Shown here: in pieces, positions 1 through 6,809 of the stretch
Layout: each line of letters starts with the position of its first letter
How positions within the stretch are numbered: position 1 is the first letter of the stretch
Origin: Aquifex aeolicus
GTDB lineage: Bacteria; Aquificota; Aquificia; Aquificales; Aquificaceae
Assembly: GCA_015662815.1 (NCBI GenBank)
Contig: DQTK01000138.1
Span: 1-9,745, forward strand
Direction: 5' to 3'
DNA: 9,745 bases
Notes under the pieces: generated by a model
What the model saw: the letters and a program-made list of their open reading frames with translations, nothing else
Databases searched by the model: none
What the model was told of the DNA's origin: nothing
Position numbers and translations under genes: made by a program

Positions 1-1
1 C

Positions 2-657
2 TCCTTTAATACCGCAGGTTTCGGAGATTTAATATTCACCACAGTGTTTGGATTTGAATACGATGAAGGTTTTAGGCTTACACCTCCCGATGAAAACCTT
101 GATGGACTCCACGACTGGCATTTTACCCTATTTACTTCTGTTTCCCTACCAACTGCTGAAGATGATGTCAGGGATTCTAATGGAAATATTGACCCTACTA
201 TGAGTCTTGGGTTTGGAAAACCCACGATTACTCTGGGTTTTCTGCTACAAAGATGCTAACCGACAAACTAACACTTACCACGGATACATCCTACGTGAAG
301 TTTTTCGAAAATTCCTACGGAGGAATAAAATACAAGTTCGGGGATGAGATTAGAGTAAATTCCGCATTTGCATATAGACTCTTTACTAATTATTCCCAAA
401 AACTGCGTATCGACGGTATATTGGAACTTAATTTTCTTCACATAGACCGTGATAAAGAAAACGGAATTTCTCAGAAAGCTTCGGGAGGAGACATCCTTTA
501 CACAATCATCGGAGGGCGTATTTACTACAAACAAATAAGCACCTCCTTAGGTGTAAAACTGCCTGTTTGGAAGGACTTAAATGAGGAAAATCTTCAACAG
601 GGTTCAGAAGGTAAAGAAAAATATCACATAATCTTCACCTTTTCGGTTCTTTTCTAA
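2..657 (+). pseudogene. Outer-membrane beta-barrel protein, 5' end outside the window, with an apparent -1 frameshift
   Basis: The reading frame is open from the window edge to about 241, then continues in the -1 frame to the TAA at 655-657. Read across the shift, the protein has alternating polar/hydrophobic strands rich in Tyr, Phe, Thr and Gly. It contains a 'GFGD' segment near the start and 'SLPT' (about 150-161), and ends in 'TFSVLF'. A C-terminal Phe after an alternating strand is the usual signal for outer-membrane barrel insertion. The pattern loosely resembles the MetA/phenol-degradation-type barrel family, but I would not name a substrate. Without the shift the first frame stops at TAA 257-259 and the second would begin at an internal ATG (253) with no ribosome binding site or signal peptide. 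A single interrupted gene is therefore more likely than two genes. A true frameshift mutation, a homopolymer sequencing error and programmed frameshifting all remain possible. The signal peptide lies outside the window. Confidence 0.6.
235..241 (+). other. Possible -1 slippery heptamer G GGT TTT in the barrel gene
   Basis: In the upstream frame the codons read CTG GGT TTT. Slipping back one base gives GGG TTT and then TCT GCT ACA, which joins the two open halves as ...LGF-SATKML... . The heptamer has the X XXY YYZ form of canonical -1 sites. The same effect would come from loss of one T in the T4 run, so the site is equally a likely place for an indel or a base-calling error. Confidence 0.35.
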
Positions 658-673
658 CAAATTTTCATGAATC

Positions 674-679
674 TAAAAT
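674..679 (+). promoter_or_regulatory. Candidate -10 box for leuT (leaderless arrangement)
   Basis: TAAAAT matches the sigma-70 -10 consensus at five of six positions. It ends 7 nt before the leuT ATG, which would put the transcription start on or next to the start codon. No convincing -35 box is seen at 16-18 nt upstream, where the sequence is T-rich within the end of the barrel gene. No Shine-Dalgarno sequence lies in the 29-bp gap. The gene could instead be read through from upstream. Confidence 0.35.
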
Positions 680-686
680 ATTCCCT

Positions 687-2228
687 ATGGAAGTAAAAAG
701 GGAACATTGGGCTACACGTATAGGTTTAATTCTAGCAATGGCAGGAAACGCGGTAGGTCTCGGTAATTTCCTGAGGTTTCCTGTCCAAGCTGCGGAAAAC
801 GGTGGCGGAGCTTTCATGATACCCTATATATTAGCCTTCCTGCTCGTCGGAATTCCCCTTATGTGGGTTGAATGGGCAATTGGAAGATACGGAGGAGCCT
901 ATGGACACGGAACAACCCCGTCTATTTTTTATCTTCTTTGGAAAAATAGATTTGCAAAAATATTTGGAGTCTTCGGCTTATGGATTCCGCTAGTTGTAAT
1001 TATTTACTACATATACATAGAGAGTTGGACACTCGGTTTTGCTATAAAGTTTCTCGTAGGACTTGTACCGGAACCTCCACCAGGAGCTACTAATCCCGAC
1101 TCGATACTGCATCCGTTTAAGGAATTCCTCTACAACTACATAGGAGTTCCGAAGGGTGATGAACCGATACTCAAACCTTCCATATTCGCATACCTTGTCT
1201 TTTTAATAACCATGGCTATTAACGTAGGTATTCTCATCAGAGGTATCTCCGAAGGTATAGAGAAATTCGCAAAGATAGCAATGCCAACACTTTTCCTGCT
1301 TGCTATTTTTCTGGTAATAAGGGTATTTTTACTTGAGACGGCGAACGGTTCTGCTATAGATGGTCTCAACTTTCTATGGACACCAGATTTTGAAAAACTC
1401 AAAGACCCGAATGTTTGGATAGCTGCAGTAGGGCAAATCTTCTTTACTTTAAGTCTTGGCTTCGGAGCAATTATAACTTATGCCTCTTACATAAAGAGAA
1501 ATGATGATATAGTTCTTAGCGGTCTTACCGCATCGACTTTAAATGAGAAAGCTGAAGTAATCTTAGGTGGTTCTATTGCCATCCCTGCAGCCGTTGCATT
1601 TTTCGGAGTAGCCAATGCGGTGGCAATAGCCAAAGCTGGAGCCTTTAACTTAGGTTTTATAACACTTCCCGCTATATTTTCTCAGACTGCGGGAGGGGTT
1701 TTCCTAGGATTTTTATGGTTTTTCCTTCTATTCTTTGCCGGACTTACTTCTTCCATAGCTTTAATGCAACCACTTATTGCCTTCTTCGAAGATGAACTGA
1801 AATTTACGAGAAGACAAGCGGTTTTGATGACAGCAAGCATAGTATTTTTCAGTGCCCATATAGTTATCTTTTTAAATAAAGCCCTTGACGAAATGGATTT
1901 CTGGGCGGGTACAATCGGGGTAGTTTTCTTCGGACTGGTTGAATTGATAATATTCTTCTGGATTTTCGGAGCTGATAAAGCGTGGGAAGAAATTAACAGA
2001 GGTGGGATAATAAAAGTTCCCAAATTTTACTACTACGTTATGAGGTTTATAACACCTCTATTTTTAGCAGTTCTTTTGATAGTTTGGGCAAAGGAATACA
2101 TACCAAAGATTATGGTGGAAACCCACTGGACTATATGGATAACGAGGTTTTACATGATCGGATTATTCTTATTCCTCTCGTTTTTAGTTTTTCTGGCGGG
2201 AAGGAGAAAAAATCGTGAAGTGGGTTAA
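687..2228 (+). CDS. leuT: LeuT-type sodium-dependent amino acid transporter (NSS family)
   Basis: This inner-membrane symporter moves small hydrophobic amino acids inward, driven by Na+. The 513-residue protein has the NSS signature near the N-terminus ('GNAVGLGNFLRFP', 20-32) and the 12-helix LeuT fold. Ligand residues known from A. aeolicus LeuT are present: Na1 site A22, N27, T254, N286; Na2 site G20, V23, A351, T354, S355; substrate site N21, A22, L25, G26, V104, Y108, F253, S256, F259. The outer gate R30/D404, inner gate R5/S267/Y268/D369 and E290, which makes the protein chloride-independent, are also there. One pocket residue differs: position 359 is Leu where I recall Ile. The outer vestibule (L29, Y107, I111, W114, F320, L400) is unchanged. 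The ATG agrees with the known LeuT N-terminus and has no Shine-Dalgarno sequence. The stop overlaps the sppA start by 14 nt. Confidence 0.97.
   Translation: MEVKREHWATRIGLILAMAGNAVGLGNFLRFPVQAAENGGGAFMIPYILAFLLVGIPLMWVEWAIGRYGGAYGHGTTPSIFYLLWKNRFAKIFGVFGLWIPLVVIIYYIYIESWTLGFAIKFLVGLVPEPPPGATNPDSILHPFKEFLYNYIGVPKGDEPILKPSIFAYLVFLITMAINVGILIRGISEGIEKFAKIAMPTLFLLAIFLVIRVFLLETANGSAIDGLNFLWTPDFEKLKDPNVWIAAVGQIFFTLSLGFGAIITYASYIKRNDDIVLSGLTASTLNEKAEVILGGSIAIPAAVAFFGVANAVAIAKAGAFNLGFITLPAIFSQTAGGVFLGFLWFFLLFFAGLTSSIALMQPLIAFFEDELKFTRRQAVLMTASIVFFSAHIVIFLNKALDEMDFWAGTIGVVFFGLVELIIFFWIFGADKAWEEINRGGIIKVPKFYYYVMRFITPLFLAVLLIVWAKEYIPKIMVETHWTIWITRFYMIGLFLFLSFLVFLAGRRKNREVG
2201..2206 (+). promoter_or_regulatory. 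Ribosome binding site that fixes the GTG start of sppA
   Basis: AAGGAG lies inside the end of leuT, 8 nt before the GTG at 2215. This supports GTG as the start and suggests translation of sppA is coupled to leuT. Confidence 0.7.
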
Positions 2229-3066
2229 ACGTTTATTCTTCCTTCTTTCAGTCCTTATAATTGTTCTTACAATGCTTCAGTATATTCTGACCAATCTTCC
2301 TTTAGGACATAGAATTGCTATCTTGAAACTCTCAGGTGTAATAGTCAATCCCTATCCTTTGGTAAACAAGATAGAAAGGTTAAAAAATTCTAAAAACATA
2401 GTTGCGCTGGTACTTCGGGTTGACTCTCCGGGAGGCTCTGTAGGAGCTTCCCAAGAGATATACAGGGCTATTGAAAGGTTTAGAAACAGCGGTAAACCGG
2501 TAGTAATTTCCATGGGTAACATTGCCGCATCGGGAGGATATTATGTTTCCGCTGCTGGGAATTACATTTTCGCAAATCCGGGTACAATCACGGGAAGTAT
2601 AGGTGTGATTATTCAGCATATAACTTATAAAGAGCTCATGGACAAGATAGGTGTAGAATCCACTTCCATAAAAACGGGTAAATTCAAAGATACTTTAAGT
2701 CCTTTTAAAGAATTATCTGAAGAAGAAAAGAGATACTTACAAGAAACCGTAAACGAAGCTCTGGAACAGTTTATTCAGGCAATACTCAAGTACAGAAAGG
2801 ATAAAATCTCCGAGGAAAAACTAAGGGAAATTGCCGACGGAAGAATATTCACAGGGAAAAAGGCTATTGAGTTGGGACTTGTAGATGAGCTGGGTTCCCT
2901 TTACGATGCAATAGAAAAAGCTAAAGAAATTTCCGGATATAGAGATGCAAAACCCTTGTTCATCCAAGAAGAAAAAACCCTCTTGAAGAAATTAATCGGA
3001 GTAGACGTAGAGGAGATAAAGCTTTTCAACTCCCATACGCCCCTATTTTACCTTATGGATTACTGA
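2215..3066 (+). CDS. sppA: Signal peptide peptidase SppA, short (36K) type
   Basis: Membrane-anchored serine protease of family S49, thought to degrade signal peptides left in the membrane after secretion. The 283-residue protein has a basic N-terminus and one membrane segment (about 7-28), then a single S49 domain facing the outside of the inner membrane. The nucleophile region 'AASGGYY' gives Ser106, and 'GKFKD' gives the general base Lys158. The 52-residue spacing equals that of S147/K199 in Bacillus subtilis SppA. The 'DSPGGS' oxyanion-side motif is at 70-75. The length fits the single-domain short type, not the duplicated E. coli type. The start is GTG with a good ribosome binding site inside leuT, and the stop overlaps the next ATG (TGATG). 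The identity is firm; the link to the neighbours looks like operon membership and not a shared pathway. Confidence 0.93.
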   Translation: MKWVKRLFFLLSVLIIVLTMLQYILTNLPLGHRIAILKLSGVIVNPYPLVNKIERLKNSKNIVALVLRVDSPGGSVGASQEIYRAIERFRNSGKPVVISMGNIAASGGYYVSAAGNYIFANPGTITGSIGVIIQHITYKELMDKIGVESTSIKTGKFKDTLSPFKELSEEEKRYLQETVNEALEQFIQAILKYRKDKISEEKLREIADGRIFTGKKAIELGLVDELGSLYDAIEKAKEISGYRDAKPLFIQEEKTLLKKLIGVDVEEIKLFNSHTPLFYLMDY

Positions 3067-3359
3067 TGGATAGAGTTAGGATTTTGAAATTCTATCCCTT
3101 TGAGGTTCCTTATAAGAGAGGGAGCCTCGTGGCCTATTTTGACATAATCCTATACGGGGAAATATTAATAAAAAATGTGAAGCTTATAAGAAATGTTTAC
3201 GGAGGTCTATTCGTAGCTATGCCTTCCGTTCAGGTAAAAGATAAAAATATTCCCTTGGTTGAGATAATTTCCAAGGATTTGAACGAAGAGATTAGGAGGA
3301 AACTTGTTGATTTTTATAAAGAGCATATGAAGGAGATGGAAAGTGAAAAGGTTGATTGA
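3066..3359 (+). CDS. SpoVG-like small protein
   Basis: A 97-residue soluble protein. Residues 1-87 resemble the SpoVG family: an N-terminal strand ('VRILKFYPF'), a central strand region ending in 'IKNVKLIRN', then 'GGLFVAMPS' (46-54), which corresponds to the family hallmark 'GLFVAMPS', and a C-terminal helix ('EEIRRKLVDFYKEH'). SpoVG proteins of Firmicutes and spirochaetes are small nucleic-acid-binding regulators. The role in a non-sporulating thermophile is unknown, so no gene symbol is given. The ATG shares one base with the sppA stop (TGATG) and lacks a clear Shine-Dalgarno sequence, which suggests translational coupling. Its 3' end overlaps the resB start by 17 nt. The hallmark motif makes the family call fairly secure even though the N-terminal half is divergent. 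Confidence 0.75.
   Translation: MDRVRILKFYPFEVPYKRGSLVAYFDIILYGEILIKNVKLIRNVYGGLFVAMPSVQVKDKNIPLVEIISKDLNEEIRRKLVDFYKEHMKEMESEKVD
3330..3335 (+). promoter_or_regulatory. Ribosome binding site that fixes the GTG start of resB
   Basis: AAGGAG is followed by a 7-nt spacer and the GTG at 3343. It lies within the SpoVG-like coding sequence and supports the overlapping start. Confidence 0.7.
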
Positions 3360-4956
3360 ATTCTTAAGCGGTTATGGTGGTCTTGTCTTAGGATTCCTTA
3401 TGTTTTCGGGAATAAGCATACTTGGACTGTTCCATTTAGAAGAAGTATCTACCGTTTACTGGATAGCCTTCTCCTTTGGAACCATATTTTTTGTAATATC
3501 TTTTTCCCTTAACCTTTATAACTGGATAAAAGCCATAATGAAAGACTATAAAAGGCACCGCAATATATTTTCCTTTATTTACGATTTCTTTGCATCATTG
3601 AAACTTGCAATATTCATAATGCTAGTTCTCGGAATTCTCTCAATGCTCGGTTCAACATATATCAAACAAAATGAATCCTTTGAGTGGTACCTGGATAACT
3701 TCGGCTACGAAGTAGGTATATGGATTTGGAGACTCTGGCTCAACGATGTATTCCACTCTTGGTACTACATAGCTTTTATAGTTCTTTTAGCAATAAACCT
3801 CATTGTTTGTTCAATAAAAAGACTTCCCAGAGTTTGGAAACAGGCTTTCAGCAGGGAAAGAATAATGAAACTGGATGAAAAAGCCGAGAAACATCTCAAA
3901 CCCATTACCGCCAAGATTTCAAACGTTGATGAAGTTATCAGAATGCTTTCAAGAAAAGGGTTTAAAGTCTTTATGGAAAAAGAAGGTGATAAGGTTTATA
4001 TATTTGCGGAAAAAGGAAGATTTTCAAGACTCGGTGTATACATTACTCATATAGCACTCCTCATTATCATGGCCGGAGCACTCATAGATGCAATAGTAGG
4101 AGTAAGAGGTAGCTTAATAGTAGCAGAGGGAGATACCAATGATGTTGTGCTGGTAGGTCCCGAGCAGAAGAGGTATAAACTTCCGTTTGCTGTCCACTTA
4201 ATAGATTTCAGAATAAAAACCTACGGTGAAGAAAATCCAAGGGTTGATGAAAGATTCGCTCAAGCGATAAGCTCCTTCGAGAGTGATATAGAAATAATCA
4301 ACTCGGGAAGTGTTGTGGCAAAGGGTACGGTAAAAGTGAACGAACCTTTCGATTACGGAAGATACAGATTATTTCAAGCTACATACGGAATACTCGATGG
4401 TACAAGCAAAATGGGAATAATAGTAGTTGATAGAAAAAAAGCCCATGAGGACCCTGAAAACGCCGTAATAGGAACATTCGAAATAAGGAGTGGACAAGTT
4501 GTAGAGTTCAAAAATATGTTAATTTCTATAGAAAGGGTTATTCTGAATGTTCACGACCCTAATAATAGAGACGAACTTGCTCCCGGGGTAGTCTTAAAAG
4601 TTTTACTAAACAGAACTCCTTACAATGTACCTGTAGTTTACGACCCGAAGCTTACAGCGATGCTTTACTCCCATATAGAACAGATAAAGGATTTTCCCTA
4701 CATGTTCTTTATGAATGGCTTTGAACCTCTATTCTTTTCAGGTTTTGAAGTTTCTTACAACCCGGGGACTCCGATAATATGGCTTGGGTCTATTATCCTG
4801 GTTCTCGGAATGGCAGTAGCCTTCTACTCTGTTCACAGGAAGATATGGTTTAGAATTGAAGGCGATACGGCAAAAATAGCTTTTTACTCGCACAAGTTTA
4901 AAGAGGAATTCAAAAGAAGCTTTTTAAGAGAACTGGGGGAGCTCAAAAACGGGTAG
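3343..4956 (+). CDS. resB: Cytochrome c biogenesis protein ResB (Ccs1 type)
   Basis: Membrane component of the System II (Ccs) heme handling complex, which with CcsA/ResC delivers heme to apocytochromes c outside the inner membrane. The 537-residue protein has membrane segments at about 12-30, 38-62, 86-107, 139-157, 228-252 and 477-496. A large extracytoplasmic domain lies between the last two. Family marks include 'LKLAIFIMLVLGILSMLGS' (87-104), 'GVYITHIALLI' with His236 (231-241) and 'NEPFDYGRYRLFQATYG' (333-349), which resembles the family's strongly conserved 'NxPxxxxGxxxYQ' block. 'HRKIW' follows the last helix (His498). The first two helices precede the usual four-helix ResB core. The start is GTG with a good ribosome binding site. 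No CcsA/ResC gene is in the window. The 3' end overlaps hisC by 14 bp on the other strand. Confidence 0.9.
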   Translation: MKRLIEFLSGYGGLVLGFLMFSGISILGLFHLEEVSTVYWIAFSFGTIFFVISFSLNLYNWIKAIMKDYKRHRNIFSFIYDFFASLKLAIFIMLVLGILSMLGSTYIKQNESFEWYLDNFGYEVGIWIWRLWLNDVFHSWYYIAFIVLLAINLIVCSIKRLPRVWKQAFSRERIMKLDEKAEKHLKPITAKISNVDEVIRMLSRKGFKVFMEKEGDKVYIFAEKGRFSRLGVYITHIALLIIMAGALIDAIVGVRGSLIVAEGDTNDVVLVGPEQKRYKLPFAVHLIDFRIKTYGEENPRVDERFAQAISSFESDIEIINSGSVVAKGTVKVNEPFDYGRYRLFQATYGILDGTSKMGIIVVDRKKAHEDPENAVIGTFEIRSGQVVEFKNMLISIERVILNVHDPNNRDELAPGVVLKVLLNRTPYNVPVVYDPKLTAMLYSHIEQIKDFPYMFFMNGFEPLFFSGFEVSYNPGTPIIWLGSIILVLGMAVAFYSVHRKIWFRIEGDTAKIAFYSHKFKEEFKRSFLRELGELKNG

Positions 4957-6019
4957 TTTTAGATTCCTTCAATTCCTTAATACTTTCATCAAGAGCCTCT
5001 AAAAACCTATCGTTTTCGTGGGGCTTACCTACACTTACCCTAAGGCAACGATTTAACCCCGGAAGATAAGAAACGTCTCTTACAAGAACGTCTCTTCTCA
5101 GCAGTTTTTCGTAAACTTTTTGGGCAGAAAAAGGAGTTCTAAATAGGAGAAAGTTTGCACTGCTCGGGAAGACTTCCACACCCTCAATCCTTTTCATCTC
5201 TTTGTATACCTTTTCCCTTTCCTTAATGATTTCTTTTATTTTCTCCTCTAAAAAGTTTCTACCCTCTGTGAGAATAACCTTTGCTATTATCTGAGAAGGA
5301 TACGTAATATTGAAAGGAAGCCTAACCTTGCTGAGTTCTCTTACGATTTCTTCTTTGCCGATAAGTACTCCTACTCTCAAACTTGCCATACCTATTTTTG
5401 ACAATGTTCTCAAAAGGACGGTATCTTCCCTATTTAGAGCATCTTCTAAAAACGTTTTCCCTGAATAGTGATAATAAGCTTCATCTATAACACAAAATAC
5501 TCCTTCATCTCTTATTTTTTCAATTTTTTCCCTTGAGAATAAATTCCCCGTAGGATTGTTTGGATAGGCAAAATAGCCGAGAACAGGCTTTTCTTCCCTT
5601 ATTTTCTCTAAAGATCCATTCAAATCAATATCGAAATCTTTTTGCAAGGGAACAGATACTATTGTTCTTCCGAGAACTTTTGCACTTATTTCGTACATAG
5701 GAAATGTAGGAATAGGAATGTAAACGGGTAAATACAGCTCACCTATTGCCATCGAGATGTAGTAAATGAGTTCGTCGGAACCGTTTCCTAAAATTACGTT
5801 TTCCCCTTTCACCCCGAAAAAGTCAGCAATAACCTCTTTTAGCTCTTTAGCTTCCGGGTCAGGATATTTGTTCAAGGGAATCTTGTTTACTTCTTCTAAA
5901 ATCTTTGCTTTTATATCTTCGGGAAAATCGTAAGGAAATTCATTTGAAGAAAGACGAACGGAGGCAGGTCTAACCTCCGTCTTATAAGCGGAAAGAGATT
6001 TTACACGATTGGATATCAT
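4943..6019 (-). CDS. hisC: Histidinol-phosphate aminotransferase
   Basis: Pyridoxal-phosphate enzyme of histidine biosynthesis. It transfers an amino group from glutamate to imidazole-acetol phosphate, giving histidinol phosphate. At 358 residues it is typical of HisC, and it belongs to fold type I, class I/II aminotransferases. Visible marks are 'LSSNEFPY' (23-30), 'YPDP' (52-55), 'LGNGSDELI' (77-85), 'YPNNPTG' (152-158, Asn155), 'VIDEAYYHY' (177-185, Asp179 for the pyridine nitrogen), 'TLSKIGMASLRVG' (205-217, Lys208 as the Schiff-base lysine, Arg215 for the phosphate) and 'LRVSVGKPHEND' (326-337, Arg327 for the substrate carboxylate). The ATG overlaps the upstream gene's stop (ATGA), so translation is probably coupled. 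Isolated hisC genes sometimes act on aromatic amino acids too; sequence alone does not settle that. Confidence 0.93.
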   Translation of the reverse strand: MISNRVKSLSAYKTEVRPASVRLSSNEFPYDFPEDIKAKILEEVNKIPLNKYPDPEAKELKEVIADFFGVKGENVILGNGSDELIYYISMAIGELYLPVYIPIPTFPMYEISAKVLGRTIVSVPLQKDFDIDLNGSLEKIREEKPVLGYFAYPNNPTGNLFSREKIEKIRDEGVFCVIDEAYYHYSGKTFLEDALNREDTVLLRTLSKIGMASLRVGVLIGKEEIVRELSKVRLPFNITYPSQIIAKVILTEGRNFLEEKIKEIIKEREKVYKEMKRIEGVEVFPSSANFLLFRTPFSAQKVYEKLLRRDVLVRDVSYLPGLNRCLRVSVGKPHENDRFLEALDESIKELKESKTTRF

Positions 6020-6267
6020 TCGGCGGAAGGTTCTCCTTCTACCATCGACTGCTCTTCTTCCTTTTCTTCCTGCTCAGGTTTGCTTATGTACATTTGAAGC
6101 TCTTCCACTGTAGATTCCGCGAATTTATCTTCAATAATTCCCCGTATCAATTTATTCAATTTTTTTTCATCACCCTGAGCAATACCAAGCAGTATGTAAT
6201 AGGTGCTCTTTGGTACAGAAAGAGTTATCTTCTTATACTTAGGGCCTGCTTTTCTTCTTCTTGCCAT
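6016..6267 (-). CDS. Small ribbon-helix-helix-like protein, likely DNA-binding
   Basis: An 83-residue protein with no recognised name. It starts with a very basic stretch ('MARRRKAGPKYKK'). A short strand ('KITLSVPKS', 13-21) and two helices follow (about 22-31 and 35-49, with 'LNKLIRGIIEDKF'). This matches the strand-helix-helix pattern of Arc/MetJ/CopG-type repressors, including the Pro that caps the first helix and a 'LIRGIIEDKF' second helix. The last 20-25 residues are acidic and rich in Glu and Ser, probably disordered. The start has a perfect AGGAGG 7 nt upstream. The gene overlaps hisC by 4 nt (ATGA), so it is the first gene of a two-gene unit or part of the longer minus-strand run. 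An inverted repeat spans its own ribosome binding site, which would suit self-regulation. The fold call is by pattern only. Confidence 0.7.
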   Translation of the reverse strand: MARRRKAGPKYKKITLSVPKSTYYILLGIAQGDEKKLNKLIRGIIEDKFAESTVEELQMYISKPEQEEKEEEQSMVEGEPSAE

Positions 6268-6291
6268 AACTTTACCTCCTTTACTAAAGTT
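6268..6291 (-). repeat. Inverted repeat enclosing the ribosome binding site of the RHH-like gene
   Basis: On the minus strand AACTTTA, a 10-nt centre containing AGGAGG, then TAAAGTT directly abuts the ATG. The 7-bp arms are perfect. A GTAAAG direct repeat also flanks the GAG at the centre. It could be a DNA operator for the gene's own product or an RNA hairpin presenting the ribosome binding site in the loop. An all-A/U stem apart from one G-C pair would be weak at the growth temperature of a hyperthermophile, which favours the DNA reading. Confidence 0.5.
6275..6280 (-). promoter_or_regulatory. Perfect Shine-Dalgarno AGGAGG before the RHH-like gene
   Basis: AGGAGG on the minus strand, 7 nt from the ATG at 6267. 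It is the best ribosome binding site in the window and confirms this small gene is real. Confidence 0.8.
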
Positions 6292-6311
6292 TTATTGGCC
6301 AGCATTATTTT

Positions 6312-6809
6312 TCATTTTTTAAATTTCTTATTAAACTCCACAGCGTGAAGTAGCAATTCTTTGTACACCCTGAAAGGTATAAGTACCACCCTTATACGCT
6401 CGTTGTCCTGCGGAAGTAGACAGAAAGCTTCATCAAGTATACCTATTAGGAGCTGAAGTTGTGTATTTATTGTGTCAATAAGGGCTAATCTTTCCATCTC
6501 CCTTTCTATCTCTTCGGGAATTGCGGATAAAAAGGTTATATCGAAGTTAAATACCTCGTACTCGTCGTAGATATGGTCCAAAACCTCGTCGGTTTTTAAA
6601 AGGAACAGCCCTTCAATTTTCAATAAAAATTCCTGTATTACTTTTTTTTCTTCTCCTTCTAATACCGATTCTGCTATTATTTTTGTCTCCTCGATATCAG
6701 CTTTTAACTCTTCCTTTATACCGGTGAGAAGGCCTAGACTGAATCTAAGCAGTCTATCGTAGGTTAGTAGCTTTTCAAGAGTCTTTAACTTTCTCGTTTT
6801 CTCCTCCAT
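6312..6809 (-). CDS. Unrecognised helical protein of 165 residues
   Basis: I do not recognise this protein. It appears almost wholly alpha-helical, with long Leu/Ile/Glu/Lys heptad-like stretches at about 5-40, 40-85 and 98-128, and a basic C-terminus ('FNKKFKK'). It has no signal peptide or clear membrane segment, so it is probably cytoplasmic. It has one Cys (130) and no visible catalytic motif. The ATG lies 35 nt inside the end of the Toprim gene, preceded by GAGGA about 5 nt away, and there is no other Met before residue 106, so the start is fairly secure. The deep overlap with the Toprim gene, in a run that begins with the PsiE-like gene, suggests the proteins are made together and may work together. 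The helical character would suit a dimeric scaffold or partner protein, but that is inference. Confidence 0.75.
   Translation of the reverse strand: MEEKTRKLKTLEKLLTYDRLLRFSLGLLTGIKEELKADIEETKIIAESVLEGEEKKVIQEFLLKIEGLFLLKTDEVLDHIYDEYEVFNFDITFLSAIPEEIEREMERLALIDTINTQLQLLIGILDEAFCLLPQDNERIRVVLIPFRVYKELLLHAVEFNKKFKK

Noticed and set aside
44..259. A separate 71-residue gene starting at ATG 44
   Set aside because: The frame is open to the left window edge and continues in sense after a -1 shift, so it is an internal piece of the barrel gene.
253..657. An independent 134-residue gene starting at ATG 253
   Set aside because: It has no ribosome binding site or signal peptide although it is clearly the C-terminal part of an outer-membrane barrel; it is better joined to the upstream frame.
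1682..2023. Antisense reading frame of 113 residues within leuT
   Set aside because: Low-complexity Lys/Ile/Ser composition and full overlap with the conserved transporter; a shadow frame.
4946..4960. Bidirectional terminator between resB and hisC
   Set aside because: A 5-bp, mostly A-T stem within coding sequence is too weak, above all at hyperthermophile growth temperatures.
6304..6309. AATAAT on the minus strand as a -10 box for the RHH-like/hisC unit
   Set aside because: No acceptable -35 box was found at 16-18 nt in this A/T-rich stretch, so such a match is expected by chance.
6094..6348. Plus-strand frame of 84 residues opposite the RHH-like gene
   Set aside because: Phe/Ser-rich composition typical of an antisense shadow; the minus-strand gene has a perfect Shine-Dalgarno sequence and coupling to hisC.
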